Origin: Sthenelais limicola
Lineage: Eukaryota; Annelida; Polychaeta; Phyllodocida; Sigalionidae
DNA length: 64,000 nt
Assembly (NCBI GenBank): GCA_942159475.1
Contig: OW804095.1
Span: 58,742,773-58,806,772, forward strand
Direction of reading: 5' to 3'
The translations under genes and the position numbers were made by a program. Of this stretch, positions 24,301 through 37,642 are shown in pieces; the first letter of the stretch is position 1, and every line of letters begins with the position of its first letter. Under the pieces are notes generated by a model. It saw only the letters and a program-made list of their open reading frames with translations. It made no database searches and was not told where the DNA came from.

Positions 24301-26593
24301 TTACTTATTAACGTTCTTTATATCATCTCAGAAAGAAAATTAATGTTTAATAATACACTTCTATATGCACCGCACGTTACCAATGGAACCAAGACACTTT
24401 CATAATTTTCATTTTATCTTGATTGAAAGTGGTGTCATCATAGAAGCTCTCCAATGAATGAAAACTGATTAAGATTTCGCAAGAATTCAACAATTTCTCA
24501 AGTAACTATATGTACTCATGAAAAGCAGCACATATCAAAATTAATTGTGTTTACATTCATCTGTGTCTTTTCATTGTGCTATACCTAGGTAATTCTTGAG
24601 GGATTGCATTGCGAGTCTTTCTTTGTCACAATCCAAGCTATGTGTGCCTCAATTGCCAGTGGTAGAGGCACAGCTATAACCATGGTGTCTGGGGATGGAG
24701 TCACACAGATCGTGCCTATATATGAAGGTACAGAAAAAGCTATTAAGCATTTCATATTACTGCATGTTTTTATCAGCCTTCATATTGCAATTGTACATAG
24801 ATCCAAAGTTAGGCCGCCTGATCAGCAACAACATTCCTTGCTAGCATCATGTTTACACGTCTCCTCTTTTGTTTTAGGCCACATCTTGAATACTGCAATT
24901 AAGCGGATAAATTTCGCTGGGAGTGACATAACAGAATATTTAGCCTCTTCGCTCAACGCACGTGGCAATAGCTTTTCAGAGCCGGGTAATTAATTAACTT
25001 TAATATATCTTTTCCTATCCAAGTTGTTGGTTCTATACGATGTACTGACTATGATAATGAAAACAATTCAACACACACTTTATCTTCAGATAGCGTCGAA
25101 TAATAAGTGTTATCCTATTTCTTTCCAGCTGATCTCCACATCATTCGCACCATCAAAGAAAAGTTGTGCTATGTCTCTTTGGATCCTCACAAATGCCAAG
25201 AGGCAGCTGCATTGGGAGTGGACCAAGCTGAGAAAAGTTATGAACTCCCTGATGGTCGAAGGATTACCTTGGGGGATGAACGGTTCATGGCAGCTGAGGC
25301 CCTATTTCAGCCTCATCTAATAGGTCCGTATTTCTACCATATAGCTGTATATCTAGCTGCATTAATGTTATTGCGGAGTCAACATACGAGAGATTCCCCT
25401 TTTCCCTTTGAGCTAACAATCAAATAAATACAATTATACATGCCGCTTGGGACCGGAAGACATTTTAAAAAGATCCTTGGTGAGTGGTAGAAAGGGTGTA
25501 GGGTTGTTAATTTGTATGAGGATGGATGGGGTACTATCTACATGCCCAATGGTATCACTCCCTATCTATTATTGCTAGTTTTAAGCACCCAGTGGTTTCA
25601 CTTACGAAGAGTCGGAAGACTTACCCAAGAGAACACAATTATATATACGATGTATCCCATTCCTTCCCATGTGTACTATATGTTTTCAAAGCCTCAAAGC
25701 TTTGGTAATACTCATGCACAGAAAATAACTTAGATTTGGAATCCGTAATTCAGGAAAGGACTTTCCGGGTCTCCACGATGCACTGTATGAAAGCCTTATG
25801 AATTGTGATATCGACACAAGAAAAGACTTATTTGTTAACATGGTCTGCGCCGGAGGGAACACATGTTTCCCAGGTAATACTTTATCATTCTATGTAACAT
25901 AGTATAAATTTGCTGCTATAAATGTCCATCTATATCTATAAAATGATGATGTAGTCTATATTTTATTGAATATAGGCCTATGTGTCAGAGTTTATGGTAT
26001 AATGTTTTTAGACTAACAGGCATAACTTGATTGTACCTGTGTATTTACAATGCACCATCGTGATACAATAAGTATAACGGTATCAAAATGAGATAATGTC
26101 AAAAAAGATGTCAGTGGGAAAATAAGATGATCTTATTACCAGCTGTAAGGATTAAACCGACTTCCGCTAATAAGTTATTTACAAATGGGTTGTGTTTGAA
26201 GAAGCATCCCATATTATTATATTGCTTATTGTAAATAGGTCTTCCCTTGTCTAGGCCACTTTTGCATTAGAATCCAGGTGGCAGCAGTATACCCCACCTG
26301 CACTGGTTGCCAATGGGTGTAAGCCGAGTTGTAAGTCCTCATGTCATACGCTTCCGCTATTTTTAGGCTTTCAAGAACGAATGACCAAAGAAATGTCAGC
26401 TTTAATCCAACGGAAGAACCGTGTTTTATGTGCACCCGAGAGGAAGGAATCCGTGTGGATAGGTGGGTCTATCATTGCCTCTCTGTCAACCTTCCGTCCG
26501 AGGTGTATAAGTAGGAAGGAGTACGAAGAGAATGGAGCACACATTGTACATAGGAAATGCGTCTCTTGTCAAATAGATGCTGCCTTTTCTTGA
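21348..26593 (+). CDS. Divergent actin (actin-like protein)
   Basis: Seven exons: 21348-21485, 23987-24220, 24589-24727, 24878-24985, 25129-25323, 25754-25873, 26367-26593. They total 1161 nt, 386 aa, with phases closing. The actin fold runs end to end with almost no indels: DYGSNLCNSGFAGDD, MEKIWHH, the IQA helix, SGDGVT, IKEKLCYV, EKSYELPDG, SVWIGGSI, IVHRKC. Differences from conventional actin (actin numbering in brackets): Asn12 to Tyr17, Lys18 to Asn23, His73 to Arg76, Asp154 to Val157, His161 to Gln164; Gln137 is kept (Gln140). The DNase-I loop is two residues shorter, and nine residues follow the usual C-terminal Cys. It is probably cytosolic or cytoskeletal with altered nucleotide handling. 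The first intron appears to be GC-AG. It has no ARP-type insertions, so I call it a divergent actin and not an ARP. Confidence 0.9.
21486..23986 (+). other. Intron 1 of actin-like gene, apparent GC-AG, repeat-bearing
   Basis: Exon 2 has to start at 23987 in phase 0, because an in-frame TAG stands just before it. The only phase-0 donor in exon 1 after the conserved VVGKPKYE is GAG|GCGAGT at 21485/21486, a GC donor with otherwise perfect consensus. The intron holds the 200-bp tandem repeat at 22741-23272 and no other recognisable gene. Confidence 0.65.
22741..23272. repeat. ~200-bp tandem repeat, 2.6 copies, in actin-like intron 1
   Basis: Copies begin near 22741, 22951 and 23151 and share 'gaaaacaatct', 'gtaagaacgtgccgcgtacg', 'tgcctttggtcatggcaat', 'ctctacgg' and 'cttaaggatttaaaatacct'. 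Copies 2 and 3 are nearly identical; copy 1 is more diverged, and copy 3 is truncated after 'ggcaatcc'. Confidence 0.85.
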
Positions 26594-26863
26594 TGCAAAC
26601 AGCATACATGTACCATTTACCACTGTTATGGCAATTAAGTGGTACATATGTCGGAAAATCATATATATATCGCTTCAATACTTCAATACACTAGGTACCT
26701 TACACGGCTTGCCTGCTGTCCGCTAGGGAGCTGCAGCATTACGTAACATTACGTAATATGCCTACCTTACACTGACAATTCATCGCCAACATTTTGTCCC
26801 CATACATACATGTGTATAGATTATTAGTTATAGATGTCGGAAGGCTTGATAGGCAATCATTTA

Positions 26864-27359
26864 TACCCGTTTCAGACTACACAACCGAAGCAAAGCGAAG
26901 CGAATCGTTGCGAACTGGTTTCTAGAATGCGTACCATGCCGACTGTAGCAGAGAGCGCTTCGAACAGAGACTGTTGAAACTTGAGCCCAGTTGGACGTGC
27001 TCACGGTACACTTCGGCAGAGTTTATATACAATATCCCTTCTCAAACATTTGCATACCTCGAAAAGGCCTTTTCTCTATACTACTGTCACTGTACTCTTT
27101 TCATGTCTTTATAAGCATCACATCTGATCGATGACGTCAGAAAACACTTCGCTTCACTTAATGGACCATTCAGACTAGCAGATATATAGCATTTGGAAAG
27201 CGAAGTGAAGTGGTTTCGAAAATCCAGGTCCTGGACGTGGATTCTAAAAACCGCTTTGCTTTTGAGTCAGTTTGGAAGCGCTTTCTACAAGTCGGTTCTA
27301 TTCACACTACACCCCCAAAGCGCTTCGAAGCGCTTTCTTGGTGTAGTGTGAAAGGGGTA
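26864..27359. mobile_element. Harbinger-type MITE, 496 bp
   Basis: Termini TACCCGTTTCAGACTACAC (26864) and the inverted GTGTAGTGTGAAAGGGGTA (ending 27359) match over about 20 bases. Both are flanked by TTA (26861-26863 and 27360-27362), the 3-bp target duplication of PIF/Harbinger elements. The interior carries many 'aagcgaagcg'/'cgcttcgaagcg' words, and 27163-27190 has another 'ttcagacta' end-like motif, suggesting internal rearrangement. It has no transposase. It lies 271 bp after the actin-like stop codon. Confidence 0.75.
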
Positions 27360-29976
27360 TTATAAAGGGGTTAGAGCACTATAATTGTGAAACCTCGGAT
27401 ATGAATGATGTCAGAGGGTTTCGGTTAAACCTCGACCCTCTAAAATGCAATCACATTCCTGATTCACACTACCAGAGTGTCCTAATCTTGTATTTAAGTC
27501 ATTAGCTCTTTAATATTTAGCAAGAAGAATCTTAGTTAGAAAACATACTTTTTTGCAAATATGTTAGTAAACCAACTGTGAGCTATGTATAGAAATACTG
27601 CCTCATTAAAATAATAATACATACTAACATCTATTTCTTTTCTAATTGTTACACTACTACTCAAAATCATATTTAAATCTGCATTCTCAGTTATCATCTG
27701 CATTATCGTCAATCAAAACTAAAGATTTTGAACTTGTTTCATTTTTTCCCTACCCATCTGGAAGTTATTTGACCATAATTATGGAGGAATTTGCCTTGTT
27801 ATTTTTCCTGCAGAGCCTCATAAAAATCCACTTTTATGTAGCCGCCGAAATCCTTTGCTACTGTGATTTTACTTATTAACACTCACCGGAGCTCAGTTTA
27901 TTTCTTTTTTATATAAATATATTACAGCATCAAGATAATTTCAATCATATAGGTTAAACAATGAGTAAATCTGGTATTATTTCTTCATTCGTAAAAGCTG
28001 AAAATGCAGCTTTAAGCATACATGTACGTCGCACGCTCTTGCCTATGTGTTATAACTAGTCGTAGACTATAATAACACCAGCTGCTAGTTGATGATTGTT
28101 CTCCATTAACTTTCTTAAATAGCTAGTAAATTCCGAAAATGGTTTGTCCCTTATTGATAATGACTTGATATTTATTACGGTTTGGGAAACGCTTTTGCCT
28201 TGCCCGTTTATTTCTGAATCTTACCAACATCATAGAATTTAATTTCGTCAACGGTATTAATGTATTTGCTACGACATTACGGCTAATGTTAACATAGATA
28301 TCATCCTTAAAGGAATCAGGGATACCTCCCTGAAGGGATATAATTTGGGTGTTTATCATGGTGCTGTAACTAATAAAGACTTGTCATGAATTAGTATAGA
28401 TGTATGTAGTGAGTCCTTATTGTATTTAACATTATTTGAACTCACGAATTCCCTACCTCCATTGTGTTATTATCTGACCTGGTTATTAGAAGTATACTAT
28501 GTTTGCTCTGATCTTTGTCCTTTGGCTGCTTGTGTATCGGGTTTAAGGATTGGTTGAGGCCATAGATTTTGGCTACACTTCTCGTAAATCCTGATTTTCT
28601 AGCCCACCTGAGGCCCTGTTGCTATGGCGACAGGTTCATTCGGAAAACGCTGTGATGGATTGTGCCTTTTCCCATTCCAGTCTTTAGTATTGGTCGCGAA
28701 TTATATTGTACCGATACATATATGTCTGGTCTGATGCAGAGTGACTGACCCCATTGACCAAAGTTCTTTACAGAATTAAATTTATGAAAATTGGTTTGTA
28801 TTATGATTGTCTAAGAAAACCATGTATTGTGACTGTCATGGCTTATTCATATGTATGATCATTGATATAACAAAATAACCAGTTGTATTTGATGCTTGGA
28901 TGTGTCGTTTATGCATCAGTTCCTGAACCAGACGAACACAGATGTACTTTGTGTTTTTGGAACGAGAATTATCAGATCTAGTAGTGCAAATGGGTTGATG
29001 ATCGATAACTTTATTACATTGAGACAGACCGGGCTGTGTTTTAACAGTAGGCCTGTGCAAATTGCAAGACAGAACCTAACTAATATAGACTAACCTTCGA
29101 AATTTAACTTCAATGTTGTATGCTATGTTGGAATTGAGAAGTAATTAGAAGGAATTAAATGAGTAGCAATGCGATATGACCTCCGATCGAGAAAAGAATA
29201 GATCACTAGCAAAATCTCTTTTATCAAATAATTATATTAACCATACTGCCATATCTGGTCTTTATTACTACGTAACATCACATAAGGCAATTAGATATGA
29301 TATATGAATACTGATAATAATTATGCAACTAGAAGTTTTATATTATAACATGTACCGGTATAGTTTATTCTTTTCCATATATATATGTAGTGCGTTTGCA
29401 TTACTTTAGCCATTGCATCGTCCTTTTGCTGGATCGGTTACGAGTTATTGCATCATACTCGTTCTCCATTACATCATGTATACAGTCACCGTTATACCAT
29501 ATTGGATGTTGCTCTAAAGTTCAGATATTTCCGTAACGTCCAAAGTCAATGGACAGTATAAATACTTCCATGTATACATGTCCATTAGTTATTCAACTTT
29601 GATAAACTGACGAAACAGCAGCTTCGACTGACTTCTCTATAAATCCTTGTTAAGTTGCCACAGCAGTTGCGCGGAAGACCATGTTCGATCATCACTGATT
29701 CTCATACTCTGAGCCTATATCCCATTATACCAATGGCCTCAATTCTATTATTTGTCACTTGTTTACTACAATATGCCTTAATATAGTATTGTTGATGTCA
29801 CTTGTCTGAGGATACGTTGTATCAAGATTATTAAGATAGATTTTAAAATTCTTGTACTTAACAATACAGGCAAAGAAGCCCTAGCGGAAACCCCACTGCT
29901 GTAGCTGATATCTAAACAATGCATTCCATCAAACCTCCCAGGATGGAGAAATATTTATATTCGATAGTTTTAACGG

Positions 29977-30083
29977 TGACATGACAAAAGCTGACCGGGC
30001 AAAAGCTGACTGGACAAAGGCCGACAGGACAGAACCCCACCGTTTTTGTTGACTTTTGTCCAGTCAGCTACTGTCATGTAACC
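29977..30083. repeat. Small foldback repeat
   Basis: 'gacatgacaaaagctgac' plus 'agctgactggacaaa' on the left are matched in inverted form by 'tttgtccagtcagct' and 'ctgtcatg' on the right. 'caaaagctgac' is also directly duplicated on the left arm. Confidence 0.6.
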
Positions 30084-31860
30084 AGTTTTAATAGTGTCAC
30101 ATTCTTTTCATTATTGCCTTTTGAATCAAATGAATCCATAAAATGAAAAGCGTTAAAACCAGTGTGAATTGTGGTATACACAATTATATTTGGATACAAA
30201 TACAAATGGCTATATTAGGAGTGACTGACCTCGTATCATATAAATATATCAACTTTATTTGTTGTTTGTGAATTATTATTACCTAATAATTTAAAATCCT
30301 TGAGTTTTATCAATTTTAGTTGCTCTGGGGATATTGGAAGCCATGAAAAATAAACAATATATTTTCTGCAGCAAATCAGTTTTATTTTTCTAGTGACAAC
30401 TACAGTGCTAAAATGTTCATTCCTCTTTGATATATTCCCGATAAATTATTCGTATATAGCGTAGTAAAACCGCACACAATGATAGTAATTACCATTTACT
30501 TACACGGAAAAATAACATTTTCACGATCTTTACACAAACAATTATACTACCTCACAAATATTTCGTTTATACACGGATAGACATGATACTTCCTATTTCT
30601 TTGGACGTTTTGAGCTATGAATTCGCATCCTAAATACATGTACGACCAGGAAATGTTAGACATTGTATTAAGGTTCAATCGATGACTTATAATTATACTA
30701 CACATGTTCTGCTTAATCATGATAATTGATACACTCATCGATAAATATCTTCGAAGAAGGTTATATTTGCCTTTTTAGATATATTTCTATGCATTAATAT
30801 TTACCACTACTGGTACTATACTTTTCTAGATTATCCTATCATTTAACAGATTATGCCGTTTTCCATTCAAGAGAATCTTGGAGATGCAGTATGCCATCTC
30901 AATCATATGATGACAAGATCGCGACTACATGATTAAATTAACATTCCACTTTTCATCAATTCCTTGATCCAATCCGTATCCTGAAATGACTGTACATTAA
31001 TTTTATTTTATCAGCTTACCTAATGCCCATGTTTAGTTGTAAGTACTTCAAAATTAGGCCCGCGTCTAGGTAGGCCCACATCATGGAGTTGGATTTGTAG
31101 CAAGAGTATTTCTATAAGTTGGCAGTTATGAACCGTTGGCATAGGTAATATGGCTGTAAAGGTCAAATCTTAACCGTGTATAAAACACCAACAAAATTGT
31201 AAGTCTGCACTCTTAGTTAACAGAGGTCCAAAACTAAAGGTTACCTTTGTTTGTTTTGTTATTTTCCAGCCCATCTTAAAGTCATTAGTAATGTAATGCG
31301 TTGGTACATACTACTGTCATTAGACCAACATTTTGAAGGATGGTGTCCGATTGTTTTTTCTACAGCACTTCTTTAAAGTCCACATTTATATTTTGGAAAC
31401 CCGTCGAAATGCTTTCCTGCTGTGGCTTCCCTTATTATTGCTCATCAGCGGTCTTTTTCTATCTGGGAATGCAGCTTTAATCAAGGTGAACAAAGGATCC
31501 CTTACAAACTAGAAGACTACAGAGGCTCGCTCGACCCTGTTCATGCATGGACCTTGCCAAATAAAGGCATAATTCGTGACATAGTTTTTAAAAATGTATC
31601 GATAGTAAATCCAATGTCTTTACCGTTTCGATTTGCTACATGAAACATGATTAAAATCCATGAAAGGAAAGTGTTGGAATGTAATTGTGCATCAAGGAGT
31701 TCAGATATTGATTATGAATTTGTGTACCATCAACATGCCAGTTTACTAAACTACTTTATATCTACAACTCTTCCTGTTAATATCGTTATCATTCCCATTA
31801 CCCTTGGGACCATAGGTTTTATTAACATCAATTTGTAGTGAACCCACCAAAAAACAGCCT

Positions 31861-31938
31861 TGCCTAGACGTGGCACTGAACCCCAGACCTTTGGATTAAC
31901 GTCCCATGCTCTACATACTGAGCTATCCAGACTGCTAC
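31861..31938 (-). pseudogene. tRNA-Lys-like relic or tRNA-derived SINE head
   Basis: Minus strand shows an intact A-box-like stretch (GGATAGCTCAGTATGTAGAGC region) and B-box-like GGTTCAGTGCC at tRNA spacing, closest to tRNA-Lys. The anticodon loop is one base short, the anticodon stem has a mismatch and the T arm does not pair well, so it is not a working tRNA. A SINE head is the likely source. Confidence 0.65.
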
Positions 31939-32417
31939 AATGTCAGGTATTATTACATTTATTACTATAAATGTCAAAGCCTAACTTCGACTTATTTACT
32001 GAAGAGGTTAACAGATTAGCAAAATTGGGAACCAAAGTTACAACCAGGGCTGCATGGGCCTATATATATATTGAGGCGCCCCCAAAAGCATGAACGATCT
32101 TGTGTCCTATTGTAAGCCTTTCTACAGTAGATACTTAAATCATATGTATACATGAAAATATTGTCAATTGTTAACAAAAAAACACTTTATAGAACCCAAT
32201 GAAATAATACATTAGTTTTATCTCTGAAAGATCAGTATCTATCAAAGTGAGATGGAAGTAACCAATAATGAGAAGACATTTTAGTGCATCTAGAGTTCTC
32301 GTAACTTGCTCTACATTTGTCCATGGCAATAGCAAACAGAATGGTCTTTGCTTTAAATGGGAGAAAAAATCAAACCGTGGATGTATCCTTCCAGGTGCCA
32401 TTTACACCTCAAAAGGA

Positions 32418-35400
32418 TCAAAGATCTAGGTAGAGGACTTGCGTTGCAGTGATAGCGCCACAGAAACTCAAGACGGAAGCGGAAACTACGACAGCAACTG
32501 TACTTCCGCTGTAGTGTATTAGGCTGCCCATGAGGGAGGAGAGAATAAACTGCGCAACAAATACCATGGAGGAGATGATGGCTACGTCTGTTCCCAGGCC
32601 ACGCACCTGCTGTCCCTCCGTCCCTCCCTGCTCCAGCGTCCCTCCGGGATTTAACCGAATCGGCGTCTCAGACTGGTTTTTCCCGTCAACCAGCGGATGA
32701 AACTGATAGAACAGAAATTAACACCATTCAAGCTAATATAGTACAGTGTGTATAGCCCAGGTGTCATATAATCATTGTACCTACAGCAAACCATAATATT
32801 GAGAGTTTTATAGGCCTAGAGTTTATGATATGAATGATACTCATATTTCACATTTCACATTCTAAAGTATGGTTGTGAGGAATACATGTATTAATTACAT
32901 GTAATCTGTAGGTTATTTACGAAGGCCCCTCCTAAACAGGGTCGATGATATGGATGTGACATCTGTTTTAGGATGTACGCCGATGCACTTGGACATTTTC
33001 ATCCATCAAACAGAAGACGCGCACGGTTATAAAGCATGACTGTATGAAATTAGGTCGGTACCGAAGGGCATTGTCATACTTGGTTGTGTCATCAATAGTC
33101 ATATTTACTTCCCTTAAGTGGTCGGAGGAAGAATTAACCCTAACTATTCAATGTCGGGAGGTTTCTTTATTTCTACACTTTTGAAGGCAGGAACCCATTC
33201 GATACCTTTAATACCCAGGTAACTTAAGTCATTTTATATTTTCGGAATTTACTGTTACGTTAGCCCCTTGCTCAATGGTTTACGGTCATTATTTTTCATT
33301 ATGAATCTTCTTTGGTGGTAATCAGATTTGTACCGGTAAACTTAGAAAGATACACTTTAAGCTTATATGAAAATTCTGAAGTCGTGGGAAATTTTCCAAT
33401 GAAAGACACAAGAGAGGCATTAGCTGTAACTGTAAGACCGGACACAAAAATGCGTTAGTGCTCCGATCATCAAGTTAGTCATTACCATACCGATACCGTA
33501 CCTATAAGATTTTCACAGCGACAAATACTCTTAAGCTACGTGACGATTATTTGGTGTTTTTAACAGAAATTAATGGACCCATGATAAGAAAAAAAGCACT
33601 GAACATAGAAACAACTTGAGGTCGACAATTTACTTCAAAGGATATACAGCTGTTAAGTAGAGATGGCATCACTATATAGGCCACGTATACTATCATATAA
33701 ATAAAGGATATAAACTAGGTTCTACCGAATTCTATTCGTCGGCTCTGTGAGTAATTAACCAAGCATATTTAACATCTGATAGCGGCATCTTCTGGGATGA
33801 CGCAATGTTATAATTGACGGGAATATTGTACATTATGTTCAACTAAAGCTTACCTATACTTTAAAAACGAAAATATATCCCGACGTGTTATAATTTCTGT
33901 GTATATGTCGTTTAATCACGTATCCATATTTATTATCATAATTATGTATTATTACACCCACCCTTTCACTAGCCAGCTTGGCATCCGCAATAAGTGGACA
34001 AATATCCATACCCTTCTCATTTATGTTAATTTAATGAAGCCAAACTAAGGCAACACGCGTAGGGTCGCGCTGAAATAAAACTGCTAAAACAAAATCACTG
34101 GGAGATGTTTCCAGTTGAATTGCCTTCACCTTCTTTATAATATGTTGATTTAACCTAACTCAGTAGTTCTTTTTTTCAAATCCGTCATAACATGCTTAGA
34201 AAACACTCAATAGGTCTACTCTTGTATGTATGTAATATATGTATATGGTTGTAGAAGGATGGCCCTTGCCATTACATCTGGTTAATTTCCCAGGAACGTC
34301 TGTATCAGGGGAAACAATTCGCACCTCCCAGGCCCAGTTTGTTCAATCAAGCATTCAAACATCACCAGAGAGCGTCCTTTTAATGAGTGCCAGTTGAGCG
34401 TCTTTGATCTGATACGGGCACCGCCTGCGCAAACCGAATAAAAGCAACAAGAGACCGGAACATGTGTGACAAAAATCACGACCTTTTCCCCCACGAGTGA
34501 CGTAGTAGGACACCGTAAACGGTTAAGTAGATCGGAAGTTTCCCAAGGAAGGATCCCTATGTACCATTGATTGTGCCCCTTAATTCCGATTGAGGACTAT
34601 CATAATACAGTTAGTCTTATCTATGCATAGGATTGTCCATCGCTTCGATAGGAGTTAATGTGTATATCCCAATGATAATGTCTGATACTATGGATGGATA
34701 TTATATTTATGTTCGTGAAAACAACGGGATCCCATGATAATTATGTTTCGTGGGAATTTCTATTAAGATATGTCTACACTTACCGTATTGCTGGAGTGAT
34801 AGTGAGCCACTAGAATATATGGCATTGTGAAGAGTGTCGCGTACATTATTCCCGCGGTAGGAGATAATAAAATGACAGTCACAGGATGTTTCGTGATTGC
34901 CAAGAACATACTCCCAACAGTGTACACCAACTGGCTTATAATATAAACTTTTTTGGCTCCTGCAACATAAACAAAACTGATTGACGCTACATTTTAAATG
35001 TATTCCTCGTGCATGCGATACTTAACCTAAGGCACATAATACAAAATAGGCTTCACTTAAAACGAGCTTTCTTTTTAGATTCCAAGATAATTAAAATCTG
35101 ATTAGTCCCGAGGGAACAAAAATAAAGATTAGATTCCACGGCGGTGGCGAAGCGCTGGTCGACCCCATCAAGGAAGAAAAATACCTCCATACAAGACAGT
35201 AGAGTGCTGGAAGTATTAATGTATCACGTACTGGCACAGACGTGTATCCTCTACAGAGTAAGACAGGGGGACAATATGGCTTAAACAAATAAAAGCATAC
35301 ATGTACTGTACATATATGTAGGCTTATGCATACCGTTTTGTTAAAAGTACATAGTGCATACTATTCTCACCTATAATCGGGCAACAGTTGGAAGGTTTGC

Positions 35401-37642
35401 ACTAAATCTAAATCTTAAATCTATTTCTCACTTCAAAAGAGATCAATAATAATAATCTATATAGTTTATCGAATCAAATCGTATCTGATTAACAGAGTCA
35501 TTGAAACCAACACTCTCGGATACGCATCTAAATAAATTGAATGAAAGGACCGAGAGATAAGCTGATTTTCATAGTCCCGCCGCGTTGACTATAATGTAAG
35601 GCCTGCACCTAATTAAACCAATCAGGATGTGTTCCTAGTATTTACCAATTTATTGCACTTCATAAGATAAAGAAATCTGGATGGGTTGCAGCGCTGTGAA
35701 TTATTGATTAAGACGTAATGTGATGGGCACAATGGACGTAATTGCTCTACTGTGGCTGAGCAGGTTAAAAAGCAAGTGACGAAAAAAGCAATGCAATAGT
35801 CGGCTTTGTTATAATGCTTTGCCTCATAATTCCTGGTATTGAGATTAAAATACCTGAAGCTACTCTGTGTAATTTTCAAATCACTCAAAATGTCAAATTG
35901 TCTTTAACTTGAGAAATACACTCATTAAGCATGTTATTGACGACTGGTAATCTGAAACAAAGAGTACATTTCCATGACTTGAATTTTACTTTAACTATTT
36001 TGTGCTAAAGGTCTATGGCTTTGAAAGGCGAACAAAGAGACTTACCGTAACGCTTGATGATCCTTTCAATAGACAATGAGTAAATTGAACATGACAGAGA
36101 GTATAATGACATCCCGAAGGACCCCATTCTCACGCCTCTTTGGTACAACTGGTGAAGTGGACTGCCTTCGGGTGCAGCGGGATCTCCCCCGTATACGGCT
36201 TGGCCGACAAAATCGGTAAAGTATAGTGAGTAGCAAACTAAAGACATCCAACAGAACAGGTTAGTCAGGCAGAGGATCGCAATACTGTAGGGCATTTTCA
36301 CGATTGATTTCAGATAGGTTTTCAGTGACACTTGCTCTATGATGGGAACTCCTCCGTCTGATGGCTTCTTCAAGTTCTGGTCAGTTGGTTTCTGTGGTTC
36401 TGGGTTCGGACTTTGATTTTGGTAAGACGGCGGATTTTCATTTCCCTGACCATATAGATTTCCTTTGTTGTCAACTGTTTCCCTCAGTGTGTCCCCACCA
36501 TATATGAGCTTATGCTTATCACTGTCATGGGTAAGAGATGTCTCTTGATTGCCTTTTTCATTGGGAGATGGATTCTCATCTTCGCTCGTCTCACTTTCTT
36601 CATTGGTGAACTTTTTATACTTTTTGCCACATTTCTGTTTGCGTTTCTTTTGCAAATCCTCCTCCGTTATCCCCAATTTGTCGAGAGGCATCTCCTTTAT
36701 GGAAGTTATTGTTAAAATGAGGCATATTATGTAGATAAATAGAACAATTGAAAAAACAACACGAACATGGCTTCCGAATGATGCACCTACGGTGGTACTT
36801 CCCCAGTCGATGCCGCCAAAAACATAACCTAGGGAACCTCCCAGACCGGCAAGCACAGTAAACGTGCTTAGGCCAGGGGAATGATCCTCCTTAATAGTGA
36901 CATCAAGCATGTATGCCCTACAAGGAGATTGACATGCATCGCAGCTGAAATCCAGCATTATTACCCCAATCACTGTAAAGACTATACTCCAAGGATGCTT
37001 CAGGTACCGACATTCGGATCTCCCAGAGTCTGCAGCATTAGATTCTGTTGTCGGTTCTAACGTCATCCCAGCCTCTGCAGACATGAGTACATCTTGTGTT
37101 GTGTTCCCATGGTTTGGATATCTCACGTTTGATGTGATGGCCGTGGGAACATCCCCTGTAAAGGACTCTACCACCGGTTGAATATGAACTTCGTACACGT
37201 CTCCCATGAGCTTTCCGATTGATTTTCCTTCGGGCACTAAAATAAGACCCATGACAATCCCACATGAGAGCACCAGGATGAATGGTCTCCTGCGACCCAT
37301 TCTCGAACGGCATTTGTCGCTAAGTGAGCCGAATATAGGTACAAGAAAAATACCAAGAAGTGGACTCAGGCACCATACCAAAGTCATGTAAAGTACCGGC
37401 ACTCCTATTTGCAGTAGAATTGGTGTAACGAACGCAGTCTCTGCAGCATAACAGAATTCTATTCCACATACGCAGGCGCTAATAAGCACTAATTGTTTTC
37501 GAGTTTTCTTCTGTGTCAGATGTGAGAAATCCCCGTCTTCGGTAAGGGCAAATTTGGACTGGACATGCGTCAGAATGGTTTCTTTTGGCAATTCCTCCTT
37601 CAAATTGTTGAGAACTCTAAACATCGACCCGATGAGCGCCAT
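32418..37642 (-). CDS. SLC45-family proton-coupled sugar transporter
   Basis: Three coding exons on the minus strand: 37642-36046, 34959-34784, 32702-32418. They total 2058 nt, 685 aa. The start is fixed by an in-frame TGA shortly upstream; a splice acceptor near 37720 shows that a 5' non-coding exon precedes it. It is a twelve-helix MFS protein. Helix 1 contains the family sequence GIEFCYAAETAFVTP (about 60-74). GSLSDKCRSRMGRRRPF (105-121) is the loop 2-3 motif typical of SLC45 and plant sucrose carriers, and DFSCDACQSPCRAYMLDV falls in helix 6. A long, charged, Ser/Asn/Pro-rich cytoplasmic loop separates the two six-helix halves. Exon 2 encodes YGAKKVYI to HYHSSNT; exon 3 encodes the last helices. 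Members import sugars with protons at the plasma membrane or in organelles. I cannot assign a subtype (A1-A4). Length is within the family range. Confidence 0.92.

Larger units (their letters stand above)
27363..32417. other. Intergenic region, no gene seen
   Basis: AT-rich spacer between the convergent actin-like and SLC45 genes. It contains a small foldback at 29977-30083 and a tRNA-Lys-like relic at 31861-31938. Open frames of 60-80 codons here lack codon bias, splice context or recognisable domains. Confidence 0.55.

Noticed and set aside
31861..31938. Functional tRNA-Lys gene
   Set aside because: Anticodon loop one base short, mismatched anticodon stem and poor T arm.
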